Shown: positions 7,344 through 15,615, numbered from the stretch's first letter. The stretch is DNA of 23,637 nt from Nocardioides sp. (GCA_003519585.1 DOWL01000076.1:1-23637), one strand, 5' to 3'. Translations and numbers: made by a program. Notes: generated by a model not told the origin, from the sequence alone.

Positions 7344-7367
7344 CCCCTTCGCGATGACGGCGCCGCC

Positions 7368-8213
7368 GTGACCGCGCTGGGGATCGCGCTCGGTCTCGTC
7401 TCCGCCGCCGTCTTCGGCATCGCCGCGGTCGTCCAAGCGCAGGCGGTCCGTGGCTTCGAGAGCACACCCGACGGGCTGTGGGGTTTCGTGACGCGATCGG
7501 TGCGCGACCTACGCACGATGCTCGTCGTCGTCGCCTACCTCGTCGGCTTCGTGTTGCACGCCGGCGCGATCTGGCTGCTACCCCTCTATCTCGCCCAGGC
7601 CCTGGTCGCGATGTCCCTGCCCGTGACGGCCCTGGTCTCGCACCGGGTCGAGGACTCCCTCAGCCGGACCGGCTGGATCGCGGTCGGCGTGGTCACCGTC
7701 GGCCTGGTCCTGCTCTCCCTCGGCGCCGGCGAGCCCGGCGAGGTGCAGACCACCACCGGGTTCGTGGCGGCGCTCTGGGTCGGGGTCGCCGCCCTCGCCG
7801 TAGGCTCGACCGCGGGCCGACACCTGCCCGGCGCTCTGCTCGGCCTGCTCGCCGGTCTGGGGTACGCCGGCTCGGCGATCTCGGTGCGCGGGGTCGGTAC
7901 GCCGGTGACCGGTGTCGTCGCGTTCGCGGCGCTTGCCGTCCCGTCGTTCAGCCTGGTGGCGTTCTGGCTCTACTCGTTGGGCATGCGCCGCGCGGCGGTG
8001 CCCTCGACCACCGCGGCGTTGATCGTGGCCCAGACCTTCGTCCCGGCCGCGATCGGCGTGGCCTTCCTGGGTGACGGCGTACGAGCGGGCTGGTGGCCCG
8101 CCGTGGTCGTCGGGCTGCTCCTGTCGACGACGGGCGCGGCGGTGCTCGGCGTCCGAGCCAGTGGTCAGAAGTCGCGTGACTTGGGCGAGGCGTTGAACGA
8201 CGCGTCGCGGTAG
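7368..8213 (+). CDS. DMT-like multi-spanning membrane permease
   Basis: 281 aa, GTG start. About nine hydrophobic helices run through the whole length (for example 3-24, 50-69, 72-91, 100-119, 131-147 and 157-172, with three more to about residue 262). There are two similar halves, each starting with a Gly/Ala-rich helix pair, as in EamA/DMT or NIPA-like transporters. The first helix motif (GLVSAAVFGIAAVVQAQAVRG) resembles NIPA-like DMT proteins, but no substrate can be read from the sequence. Upstream spacing to the DUF3043 gene is 24 bases, so they may share an mRNA. The last 49 bases overlap the 3' end of the convergent aldo/keto reductase gene. Confidence 0.75.
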   Translation: MTALGIALGLVSAAVFGIAAVVQAQAVRGFESTPDGLWGFVTRSVRDLRTMLVVVAYLVGFVLHAGAIWLLPLYLAQALVAMSLPVTALVSHRVEDSLSRTGWIAVGVVTVGLVLLSLGAGEPGEVQTTTGFVAALWVGVAALAVGSTAGRHLPGALLGLLAGLGYAGSAISVRGVGTPVTGVVAFAALAVPSFSLVAFWLYSLGMRRAAVPSTTAALIVAQTFVPAAIGVAFLGDGVRAGWWPAVVVGLLLSTTGAAVLGVRASGQKSRDLGEALNDASR

Positions 8214-9169
8214 ACCACGTCGCCGAGCACCTCGTCGATCTGCGCCATCGCCTCGTCCGCGAGAGTGACGCCCGCGGCCTTGACGTTCTCGGTGACCTGC
8301 TCGGGACGGCTCGCGCCGACGATCGCGGAGGACACAGCGGGGTTCTTCAGCACCCAGGCGACGGCGAGCTGGGCCAGGCTCAGCCCGGCGTCGTCGGCGA
8401 TCGGCCGGAGCCGTTGGACCCGTTCGAGGACATCGTCGCGCAGCCAACGGCTGATCATGTCCGCGCCGCCCTTGTCGTCGGTGGCGCGCGACCCCTCCGG
8501 CGGCTTCTGACCCGGGTGGTACTTGCCGGTGAGCGCACCCTGGGCGATCGGCGAGAAGACGATCTGGCCGAGCCCGAGCTCCTGGCAGGTCGGCACGACC
8601 TCCTCCTCGATCACCCGCCAGAGCATGTTGTACTGCGGCTGGTTGGACACCAGGGAGATGTGCAGTTCGCGCGCCAGCGCGTGCGCCCGGCGGATGTCGT
8701 CGGCCCGCCACTCGGAGACTCCGATGTAGAGCGCCTTACCGGCCCGCACCACGTCGGCGAACGCCTCCATGGTCTCCTCGAGCGGCGTCTCGTAGTCGTA
8801 GCGGTGCGCCTGGTAGAGGTCGACGTAGTCGGTGCCGAGCCGGCGCAGCGAGCCGTCGATCGAGGTCATGATGTGTTTGCGGGACAGGCCGTGGTCGTTG
8901 GCACCGGGCTGGCCCGCGGGCCAGTAGACCTTGGTGAAGACCTCCAAGCCGTCGCGCCGCTCCCCTGCGAGCGCCTTGCCGAGCACGCTCTCGGCCGCCG
9001 TGTGGGCGTAGACGTCGGCCGTGTCGAACGTCGTGATGCCCTCGTCGAGCGCGCGGCGCACGCACGCCACGGCGGCGTCCTCCTCGACCTGAGACCCGTG
9101 GGTCAGCCAGTTGCCGTACGAGATGGCCGAGATCTTCAGGCCGCTGGCTCCGAGGTTGCGGGTCTCCAT
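8165..9169 (-). CDS. Aldo/keto reductase, KCNAB/YghZ-like
   Basis: 334 aa, ATG start. It is a full-length (alpha/beta)8 aldo/keto reductase. The catalytic tetrad is visible: D49 and Y54 in FDTADVYAHTAAE, K80 in VFTK and H122 in LYQAHRYD. The C-terminal NADPH-binding segment is IVGASRPEQVTENVKA. The WPAGQPGANDHGLSRKHI segment and QPQYNMLWR place it in the Kv-beta/YghZ-like branch, which reduces aldehydes, ketones or methylglyoxal-type carbonyls in the cytoplasm. Physiological substrate unknown. It is a stand-alone gene with a tail-to-tail overlap of 49 bases with the upstream permease, and it is divergent from the GNAT gene 71 bases away. Confidence 0.93.
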   Translation of the reverse strand: METRNLGASGLKISAISYGNWLTHGSQVEEDAAVACVRRALDEGITTFDTADVYAHTAAESVLGKALAGERRDGLEVFTKVYWPAGQPGANDHGLSRKHIMTSIDGSLRRLGTDYVDLYQAHRYDYETPLEETMEAFADVVRAGKALYIGVSEWRADDIRRAHALARELHISLVSNQPQYNMLWRVIEEEVVPTCQELGLGQIVFSPIAQGALTGKYHPGQKPPEGSRATDDKGGADMISRWLRDDVLERVQRLRPIADDAGLSLAQLAVAWVLKNPAVSSAIVGASRPEQVTENVKAAGVTLADEAMAQIDEVLGDVVYRDASFNASPKSRDF

Positions 9170-9210
9170 ATCTCGGACCCTAACGACATGGCTCTGGCCG
9201 CGCGTCGGCA

Positions 9211-9234
9211 GGCTGAGAGGACGGCTGAGAGGAT
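9211..9234 (+). repeat. 12-bp tandem duplication carrying the GNAT ribosome binding site
   Basis: GGCTGAGAGGA occurs at 9211-9221 and again at 9223-9233. The second copy supplies GAGAGGA, seven to eight bases before the ATG at 9241. The first copy is a spare purine-rich tract. Probably a recent small duplication. Confidence 0.5.
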
Positions 9235-9240
9235 GACGTC

Positions 9241-9795
9241 ATGACCAGCCCCGGCGCCGACGTCTCCGTGCGGGTCGCCTGGTCCGACGATGCGGCCGCG
9301 ATCGCGCGGGTCCAGCTGCGCGCGTGGCCGAGTATGTACGGCGATCTCCTGCCGCCCGAGGCCATCCCGTCCGGTCCCGAGGCGGAGGCGGCGGCCGCGG
9401 CCGCCTGGGCCGAGTCACTTCAGAAGCCGGGCGACGCCCGCAACCGTGTCCTGGTCGCGCTGGAGCGCAATCGGGTCGTCGGGTTCGCGATGACCGGCCC
9501 GGCGAGCGATCCCGACCGCGACCCGGTCGCCGACGGCGAGCTCGGCGAGTTGACCGTCGACCCGGACGAGCGCGGCAAGGGCCACGGCTCACGGCTGCTC
9601 CAGGCGGTCGCCGACACCATGACGGCCGATCGCTTCGAGCAGGCGGTGACCTGGGTGGTCGCGGGCGACGACGCGCTGCTCAGCTTCCTGACCGAGGCCG
9701 GCTGGGCTGCCGACTCCGCGCATCGCGAGCTCGACCTCGACGGGTCGGGCACCACCCGGGTCAAGCAGGTGCGGCTGCACACCCGACTCGCGTGA
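9241..9795 (+). CDS. GNAT-family N-acetyltransferase
   Basis: 184 aa, ATG start with GAGAGGA upstream. The GNAT fold is complete: an N-terminal strand-helix (VSVRVAWSDDAAAIARVQLRAW), strand 4 (LGELTVDPDERGKGHGSRLL) with the acetyl-CoA pyrophosphate loop R111-G-K-G-H-G116, and the final FLTEAGWAADSAHRELD strand-helix. Two acidic residues before the loop fit the usual arrangement. An Ala-rich helix (residues 47-58, mostly Ala) lies in the variable region. The substrate cannot be inferred. Its stop overlaps the GTG start of the azlC remnant (GTGA at 9792-9795), so the two were translationally coupled. Confidence 0.9.
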   Translation: MTSPGADVSVRVAWSDDAAAIARVQLRAWPSMYGDLLPPEAIPSGPEAEAAAAAAWAESLQKPGDARNRVLVALERNRVVGFAMTGPASDPDRDPVADGELGELTVDPDERGKGHGSRLLQAVADTMTADRFEQAVTWVVAGDDALLSFLTEAGWAADSAHRELDLDGSGTTRVKQVRLHTRLA

Positions 9796-10059
9796 CGGCG
9801 CCTCCCACCGGCGACGCACAGGTCGAGGACCGTCGCGCCATCGTCCGTGACAGCCTCGGCGTCGGCATCGCCACGGGGCTGTACGGCGTCTCGTTCGGCG
9901 CGGTGTCCGTCGCATCGGGCCTCTCGGTCCTGCAGACCTGTGCGCTGTCGCTACTGATGTTCACCGGTGCATCGCAGTTCGCCCTGGTCGGGGTGGTGGC
10001 CGGCGGCGGCTCGGCGCGGCGCCGCCCTCACCGCTGCCCTCCTCCGCCTCGCGGGATAG
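9792..10059 (+). pseudogene. azlC: azlC remnant, possibly fused out of frame to an azlD tail
   Basis: From GTG 9792 the frame reads an AzlC N-terminus: a soluble lead, then RRAIVRDSLGVGIATGLYG, VSFGAVSVASGLSVLQTC and FTGASQFALVGVVAGGGS. AzlC is the large subunit of a branched-chain amino-acid exporter and is normally about 230 aa; here homology stops after about 77 residues. The frame then reads a Pro/Arg-rich nonsense tail to a stop at 10137-10139, antisense to dapB. In the +1 frame the next bases read GAALTAALLRLAG followed by TAG (10057-10059), which resembles the end of an AzlD small subunit or a continuation of AzlC. An internal deletion plus frameshift is the simplest explanation. The AzlC identity is fairly secure; the azlD part is inference. 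Confidence 0.65.
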
Positions 10060-10073
10060 CCCGGTGGCGGCGT

Positions 10074-10838
<765 letters not shown>

Positions 10839-10912
10839 CTATCGGGCCTCACTGTGCGGACGGTCTTGGCGCCGCGCAGACTGTCGGCGCTCGGATCTGG
10901 CAGGGTGGAGCC

Positions 10913-11428
10913 ATGGCGGTGCAGACCATCCCGGCCCGGATCCGGTGGGCCGTGGACTTCATGGAGGTCCAGCCGAACGACCACATCCTCGAGATCGGCT
11001 GCGGGCCAGGTGCGGGTGCAGAGCTGATCTGCTCCCGACTGGTGAGCGGCAAGCTGTTCGCCATCGACCGCTCCGAGTCGGGAGTGGACCGCACGCGGCG
11101 GCGGTGCGCGAAGTTCATCGAGGCCGGGCGGCTGACCGTCCGCCAGATCGATCTGGCGACGCTGCGGGTGCCGGTGAAACGGCTGACCAAGGTCTTCGCG
11201 TTCAACGTCAACCTGTTCTGGGTGCGCGACTGCGCCGACGAGGTGGCGCTGCTGCACGAGCGGGTGTTGCCGGGCGGGGCCGTGTATCTGTTCTTCGACG
11301 CCTCGCGTCCGGACCAGGTGCCGACCATGGTCGAGAAGTCCTCGGCCGCCCTGCAGCAGGCGGGGTTCCGGATCTCCGTGGTGGAGCAGAAGGCACCGGC
11401 GGTCGTGGGCATCATCGGCAAGCGTTAG
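10913..11428 (+). CDS. Small class I SAM-dependent methyltransferase
   Basis: 171 aa from ATG at 10913 (MAVQTIPARIRWAVDFMEV), chosen because AGGG lies seven bases upstream; a further 32 upstream codons overlap the dapB start and lack conservation. Motif I is ILEIGCGPGAGAE (the SAM glycine loop, about residues 25-37), followed by an acidic residue after strand 2 (FAIDRSES) and VFAFNVNLFW at the motif IV position. The ending with VVEQKAPAVVGIIGKR completes the fold. It is the compact single-domain type with no visible substrate domain, so the substrate is unknown. It precedes the SatD/HTH gene on the same strand, but the 87-base AT-rich gap with inverted repeats argues for a separate promoter. 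Confidence 0.85.
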   Translation: MAVQTIPARIRWAVDFMEVQPNDHILEIGCGPGAGAELICSRLVSGKLFAIDRSESGVDRTRRRCAKFIEAGRLTVRQIDLATLRVPVKRLTKVFAFNVNLFWVRDCADEVALLHERVLPGGAVYLFFDASRPDQVPTMVEKSSAALQQAGFRISVVEQKAPAVVGIIGKR

Positions 11429-11496
11429 GATATTTCCTTCACTTCGCTTGCTTAAGGATATTGTCTAATGTAGGCTGACTTCAGAGAATATCCTTA
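11426..11496. promoter_or_regulatory. Triple AGGATATT operator-like array before the SatD/HTH gene
   Basis: Three copies of one half-site occur in an AT-rich gap: TTAGGATATT (from 11425, overlapping the previous stop), TAAGGATATT (11453-11462) and its inverse AATATCCTTA (11487-11496). The last two form a perfect 10-bp inverted repeat with a 24-base centre. TAATGT (11466-11471) between them could be a -10 box. This looks like a repressor or activator site set controlling the gene starting at 11516, perhaps autoregulation by its own HTH domain. Confidence 0.6.
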
Positions 11497-11515
11497 CCTG
11501 ACGAAGGAACCGGCG

Positions 11516-12118
11516 ATGCGAGCCGCAGTCCTCACTGCCGACCAGCGCGGCTCGACCCGAGCCGCGGCTGCCGACCGGATCCCCCCGACCCAGGCCGCGC
11601 TGGCCGACCTCAGCCTGCTGCGCCCGTTCGAGCGCACCGCCGGTGACGAGTTCCAGGGTGTCGTGACCGACCCCGCCGCACTCGCTGCCGCGGTCGAGCG
11701 GCTGCTGCGCGAGGACGCCTGGAGCATCGGGATCGGGATCGGGACGGTCGAGGAGCCGCTCCCCGAAAGCACCCGAGCCGGCCGCGGACCCGCCTACGTC
11801 CACGCCCGTGAGGCGGTGACCGCGGCCAAGTCCGCCCCGTGGCGGCTCCGGGTGGTCGGAGACGACCCCGGCGTCCGGTCGCTGGAGACCGCACTGTGGC
11901 TGTGGGCGCACGTCCTCGGCCGCCGTACGCCACGCGGCTGGGAGGTCACCGACCTCGTCGAGGCCGGAGCGTCGTACGACCAGGTCGCGCGTGACCTGGG
12001 CATCACCCCGTCCGCGGTCAGCCAGCGTGCCCAGGCGGCAGGTCTGGTCGAAGGTCGCCGGGCCCGCGAGCTGGTCACCGAGCTTGTCGGTGGTCTCCTG
12101 CAGGATCGGGAGCGATGA
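11516..12118 (+). CDS. SatD-like protein with C-terminal helix-turn-helix
   Basis: 200 aa; ATG has GAAGGA (11503-11508) seven bases upstream. Residues 1-105 resemble the SatD family: AVLTADQRGS at the start, an ERTAGDEFQGVV segment, WSIGIGIGTVEEPLP, then GRGPAYVHAREAVTAAK. The GDEFQ and IGIGIGxV pair also recalls the nucleotide-cyclase/GGDEF fold, although the metal-binding set is not complete as far as I can see. Residues about 125-185 form a DNA-binding domain (GASYDQVARDLGITPSAVSQRAQAAGLVEGRRA), a sigma-region-4-like HTH. It is probably a transcription regulator whose N-terminal domain senses a ligand. The stop overlaps the start of the next gene (ATGA). The SatD call is from pattern memory. 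Confidence 0.7.
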   Translation: MRAAVLTADQRGSTRAAAADRIPPTQAALADLSLLRPFERTAGDEFQGVVTDPAALAAAVERLLREDAWSIGIGIGTVEEPLPESTRAGRGPAYVHAREAVTAAKSAPWRLRVVGDDPGVRSLETALWLWAHVLGRRTPRGWEVTDLVEAGASYDQVARDLGITPSAVSQRAQAAGLVEGRRARELVTELVGGLLQDRER

Positions 12119-12660
12119 ACGCCGACACCGCCACCCAGCTCGTGCTGGTCCTGCTCGGTGCGGCGCTGGCCTTCTCCGTCATCGGCTGGGTCCCGCACGG
12201 CCGCGCGATCGGCCCTCCGCTCGCGCTGAGCGCCCTGGCCGCGGCCGCCGTCCTGGCCGGGGTCAGTGCGGAGCTGAGCTGGAGCCGGTGGGCGACGACG
12301 ATCCTGGTCGCCCTCGGCGGGCTCCTGGCAGTGGCGGGCGGCGGGCCGCTCACCACGCGGATCTTCGCGATCGTCGACCGCACCGACCAGGGGCGGCAGA
12401 CCCTCGACCAGGCCGGCCAGGTCCTGCGCGGCGGCGCCTGGATCGGAGGACTCGAACGGCTCGCGGTGTTCGCGAGCCTGGCCGCGGGCTCTCCGGAGGG
12501 CGTCGCCGTGGTGGTGGCGCTCAAGAGCGTCGGCCGCTTCCCCGACCTCCGGGCCGACGACGGCAACGGCGCGGCCACCGAACGGTTCATCATCGGCACC
12601 CTCGCCAGCGTGCTCTGGGCCGCGGCGTGCGCGGGCATGGTGCTCCTGGTCCGGCTCTGA
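12115..12660 (+). CDS. Hypothetical membrane protein coupled to the SatD/HTH gene
   Basis: 181 aa with ATG overlapping the upstream stop (ATGA), so translation is coupled. Hydrophobic helices are seen at about residues 8-27, 34-51, 58-76, 117-135 and 160-179. A cytoplasmic stretch (IFAIVDRTDQGRQTLDQAGQVLRGGAWIGGLERLAV) sits between the third and fourth. The GGAWIGxLER ... ESIG/ALKSVGRF pattern with a Tyr/Phe-rich end (ATERFIIGTLAS) is found in conserved small membrane proteins paired with SatD-like regulators; I cannot name a family with certainty. Its likely role is linked to the upstream regulator, for example a membrane target or sensor. Confidence 0.7.
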   Translation: MNADTATQLVLVLLGAALAFSVIGWVPHGRAIGPPLALSALAAAAVLAGVSAELSWSRWATTILVALGGLLAVAGGGPLTTRIFAIVDRTDQGRQTLDQAGQVLRGGAWIGGLERLAVFASLAAGSPEGVAVVVALKSVGRFPDLRADDGNGAATERFIIGTLASVLWAAACAGMVLLVRL

Positions 12661-12663
12661 TCA

Positions 12664-12680
12664 GCCGGACCCGGTCCGGC
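12664..12680 (+). terminator. Compact palindrome after the membrane protein gene
   Basis: GCCGGACC-C-GGTCCGGC is a perfect inverted repeat starting four bases after the stop codon. A six-pair G/C-rich stem with a five-base loop can form. No T-run follows, as is common in high-GC actinobacteria. It lies just before the predicted cheA promoter. Confidence 0.45.
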
Positions 12681-12698
12681 ATCCGATTGGCATTCGAC

Positions 12699-12725
12699 TC
12701 ACATCGGGTCCCCCGATGCCGATCT
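12699..12725 (+). promoter_or_regulatory. Putative sigma-28 (FliA) promoter of cheA-cheW
   Basis: TCACATCG (12699-12706), an 11-base spacer and GCCGATCT (12718-12725) fit the sigma-28 layout TAAAGTTT-N11-GCCGATAA. The -10 matches six of eight positions; the -35 is weak. The same spacing occurs before fliC and flgN in this window, which supports it. Confidence 0.5.
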
Positions 12726-12811
12726 GACACACATCCCTCGGCGACGAGCCGCGGGCGAGCCGCGTCACCACAGCTCCCCGGCGATCTCGGGCGGAGAGAG
12801 AGCAGAACCCC

Positions 12812-14887
12812 ATGCACGACACCGGCCTGGACGACATCGTCCAGGAGTTCTTGATCGAGAGCCACGAGAACCTCGATCAGCTCGACCGCGACCTGGTCGC
12901 CCTCGAGCAGCAGCCGGAGTCGCGCGAACTGCTGGCGAGCGTGTTCCGGACCATCCACACGATCAAGGGCACCAGTGGGTTCCTCGCCTTCCACAAGCTC
13001 GAAGCGGTCACCCATGTCGGCGAGAACCTGCTGGCCCGACTGCGCGACGGCCAGCTGTCGCTGACCTCGGCTATCACCGACGTGTTGCTGTCGATGGTCG
13101 ACACCGTGCGTGAGCTGCTGGCCAGCATCGAGGCCGATGGAACCGAGGGCGACGCGGACGTCGAGGAGCTGGTCGTCGCCATCGCCGCCGTACTCGAAGG
13201 TGTCCCTCGAACGTCGACCCGGCCCGAGGTCGAGGTCGAGGTCGAGGTCGAGGTCATCGAGCCTTTCCCGGCCGAGTCCCGCCGTACGGTCGCCGATGCC
13301 TCGATCCGCGTCGACGTGGACCTCCTCGACGCCCTGATGCGGCTGGTCGGCGAGCTGGTGCTGACCCGCAACCAGATCGCCCGGGAGGCCGGGCAGGCTC
13401 CGGGCTCCGAGTTGGCCGGAGCCGCGCAACGGCTCAACCTCATCGCCGGCGAGTTGCACGAGGGTGTGATGAAGACCCGGATGCAGCCCATCGACCACCT
13501 CTGGTCCAAGCTGCCGCGCGTGGTTCGCGACCTCGGCGCCACCTGCGGCAAAGAAGTGAACCTGACCATGGTCGGCCGCGAGACCGAGCTCGACCGCTCC
13601 CTGTTGGAGTCGGTGAAGGACCCGCTGACGCATCTGGTCCGCAACGCCGTCGACCACGGTCTCGAGGCACCCGCGGCGCGGGTCGCGGCCGGCAAGCCGG
13701 CAGCGGGCACCCTCACCCTCCGCGCGTACCACGAGGGCGGTCAGGTCGTCGTCGAGGTGTGCGACGACGGAGCCGGCATCGACCCGGCCAGGATCGCCGG
13801 CGCCGCGGTCGCCCAAGGGCTCTGCACCCGGGCCGCGGCTGACGCGATGTCGCGCGCCGACCAGCTCCAGCTGATCTTCGCCCCGGGCTTCTCCACGGCC
13901 ACCACGCTCACCCACGTGTCGGGGCGGGGCGTCGGCATGGACGTCGTCCGCACCAACATCGAGGCCATCGGCGGCACCATCGAGATCGAGTCGGTGCTGG
14001 GCCGCGGGACCACCTGCCGACTGCGGATACCGCTGACCCTCGCCATCGTCCCGGCGCTCACGGTGGAGTGCGCCGGCGACCGGTACGCCGTTCCTCAGGT
14101 GAACGTCCTCGAACTCGTGGCCCTCGACGCCGACCGCGCGCTCGTCGAGTTCGAGGAGGTGAACGGCGCCCCGGTCCACCTGCTGCGCGGCGTGCCGATC
14201 CCGCTGGTCAACCTGGCCGAGTTCCTGCAGATCGGATCCGGTCGGCCCGATGGCCAACTGCTGTTCGCAGTCCTCCAGGCGGAGGGCCGAAGGTTCGGGT
14301 TGGTGATCGACCGGGTGCTCAACACCGAGGAGATCGTCGTCAAGCCGCTCAGCCCCCGGCTCAAGACTCTCGGGACCTTCTCCGGCGCGACGATCCTCGG
14401 CGACGGCAGGGTGGCCCTGATCCTCGACGTACAGTCCCTCGCCCGTCGCGCACTGCCCGCCGAGCCGCTCGAGCGCACCGGCGCCCAGGCCGCCGAGGAG
14501 ACCCAGGAAGCGCCCGATCGGGTGAGCCTGCTGCTCGCCACTGTCGGTGGCGGCCGCCGGGTCGCCATCCCGCTGTCGTCGGTGACCCGGATCGAGCACC
14601 TCCCAGCCACCGCTGTCGAGGTGGTCGGCTCTCGCGAGGTCGTCCACTATCGAGGTGCGATCCTTCCCCTACTCCGCCTGGGCGGCGACTCGGCTGCCCC
14701 CAGCGAACTCCCCAGCGACGTCCTTTCGGTCGTGGTCTACACGGCCGGCGCACGAAGCGTCGTGATCGCCGTTGACGAGATCGTCGACATCGTCGAGGCG
14801 GACGCCGAAGTCCCCGGCGACCTCGACGTGCGCGGCGCCATCCTCGCTGCCGATGCGCGCTTCTACGAGCTCGAGGACGCACTGTGA
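12812..14887 (+). CDS. cheA: Chemotaxis histidine kinase CheA with two CheW-like domains
   Basis: 691 aa. P1/Hpt domain at about residues 5-105 has the phospho-acceptor H49 in FRTIHTIKGTSGFL. A linker follows with no recognisable P2 domain, and it contains EVEVEVEVEV from five GAGGTC hexamers (13226-13255). The P3 dimerisation helices (about 164-235) are followed by the P4 ATPase (about 240-405) with N box HLVRNAVDHGLE and DDGAGID. P5, a CheW-like domain, covers about 408-545. A second CheW-like domain covers about 570-685 (SLLLATVGGGRRVAIPLSSVTRIEHLP). CheA autophosphorylates in receptor arrays and passes phosphate to CheY/CheB; the extra CheW domain may give additional array contacts. The GTG start of cheW overlaps the stop codon. 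Confidence 0.95.
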   Translation: MHDTGLDDIVQEFLIESHENLDQLDRDLVALEQQPESRELLASVFRTIHTIKGTSGFLAFHKLEAVTHVGENLLARLRDGQLSLTSAITDVLLSMVDTVRELLASIEADGTEGDADVEELVVAIAAVLEGVPRTSTRPEVEVEVEVEVIEPFPAESRRTVADASIRVDVDLLDALMRLVGELVLTRNQIAREAGQAPGSELAGAAQRLNLIAGELHEGVMKTRMQPIDHLWSKLPRVVRDLGATCGKEVNLTMVGRETELDRSLLESVKDPLTHLVRNAVDHGLEAPAARVAAGKPAAGTLTLRAYHEGGQVVVEVCDDGAGIDPARIAGAAVAQGLCTRAAADAMSRADQLQLIFAPGFSTATTLTHVSGRGVGMDVVRTNIEAIGGTIEIESVLGRGTTCRLRIPLTLAIVPALTVECAGDRYAVPQVNVLELVALDADRALVEFEEVNGAPVHLLRGVPIPLVNLAEFLQIGSGRPDGQLLFAVLQAEGRRFGLVIDRVLNTEEIVVKPLSPRLKTLGTFSGATILGDGRVALILDVQSLARRALPAEPLERTGAQAAEETQEAPDRVSLLLATVGGGRRVAIPLSSVTRIEHLPATAVEVVGSREVVHYRGAILPLLRLGGDSAAPSELPSDVLSVVVYTAGARSVVIAVDEIVDIVEADAEVPGDLDVRGAILAADARFYELEDAL
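13226..13255 (+). repeat. (GAGGTC)5 hexanucleotide repeat inside cheA
   Basis: Five perfect GAGGTC units encode alternating Glu-Val in the P1-P3 linker of CheA. Slippage would change linker length by two residues per unit without a frameshift. Confidence 0.85.
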
Positions 14888-15381
14888 CCGCGGCCAGCAC
14901 CGAGCGGCCGTCCCTCGACGCACGGATGGTCACCTTCGAACTCGGCGATCGCCTGTACGGCGTCGACGTCCGCGCCGTACAGGAGGTCCTGCGCGGGCAG
15001 CCCCTGACCCGGGTCCCGCTGGCGCCCCCCGGCCTGGCGGGGCTGATCAACCTGCGTGGTCAGGTGCTGACGGCGATGGACCTCTGTGAGCGGCTGGGGC
15101 TGCCGCCCCGGCCCCCCGACGCGCCCGAGCCGATGGTGGTCGTGGTCCGGGTCGACGGCGAGTCGATCGCCCTCCTCGTCGACCGGATCGGCGGCGTGGT
15201 GGACGTCAGCGACGACAACGTCGAAGCGCCACCGGACCCTCTGACCGGACCGACGCCCCACCTGATCCAGGGCGCCTACAAGCTCGAGGGCGAGCTGCTG
15301 CTCGCGCTCGACGTCGAGCGCGCGGTGTACCTCCCGCAGGAGGTCATACGTCCTGGCATCTCTCGCGCCGAGGTCGGATGA
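14884..15381 (+). CDS. cheW: Chemotaxis adaptor CheW
   Basis: 165 aa, GTG start overlapping the cheA stop (GTGA), hence translational coupling. It is a single CheW domain: VTFELGDRLYGVDVRAVQEVLRGQPLTRVP, then GLAGLINLRGQVLTAMDLCERLGLPP (the conserved INLRGxVxxxxDL motif), MVVVVRVDGESIALLVDRIGGVVDV and YKLEGELLLALDVERAV. It links chemoreceptors to CheA at the membrane-proximal array. Length is normal. The operon ends here; the next gene, csrA, is on the other strand and converges after 234 bases. Confidence 0.95.
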   Translation: MTAASTERPSLDARMVTFELGDRLYGVDVRAVQEVLRGQPLTRVPLAPPGLAGLINLRGQVLTAMDLCERLGLPPRPPDAPEPMVVVVRVDGESIALLVDRIGGVVDVSDDNVEAPPDPLTGPTPHLIQGAYKLEGELLLALDVERAVYLPQEVIRPGISRAEVG

Positions 15382-15483
15382 CGTCGTCGGCTCGGCTCGT
15401 CCAGCCGCACGACTGCACCGCTTTACCCCCCTGTGGGCGACGACGATGCTGCACTGTCTTGAGCGCCGCGACTGCAACCGTGG

Positions 15484-15528
15484 TTTGTGCAGCAAATTCG
15501 TCCGTGGGTGCCGAACTTGCTGCACGAA
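15484..15528. repeat. Long hairpin (17-bp arms) between cheW and csrA
   Basis: GTGCAGCAAATTCG (15487-15500) faces CGAACTTGCTGCAC (15512-15525) across an 11-base loop, with a single A-C mismatch. The stem extends three further pairs to 15484/15528, with one G-U. A third TGCTGCAC occurs nearby at 15447-15454. It could be a bidirectional terminator for the convergent genes or a REP-like repeated palindrome. The rest of the 15382-15615 gap shows no open frame I would trust. Confidence 0.6.
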
Positions 15529-15615
15529 CTCAACAGCTCAGCCACAGCCGTGAGCCGGGTAGGCGCGCGGGCACCCACCCGCTACGCGCGCGGCCGCCGC
15601 TCCCTGGGAGACAGG

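Noticed and set aside
12590..14647. 685-codon minus-strand open frame opposite cheA
   Set aside because: Its His/Glu/Gly/Arg-rich composition is the typical mirror of a high-GC gene; CheA on the plus strand has all family motifs.
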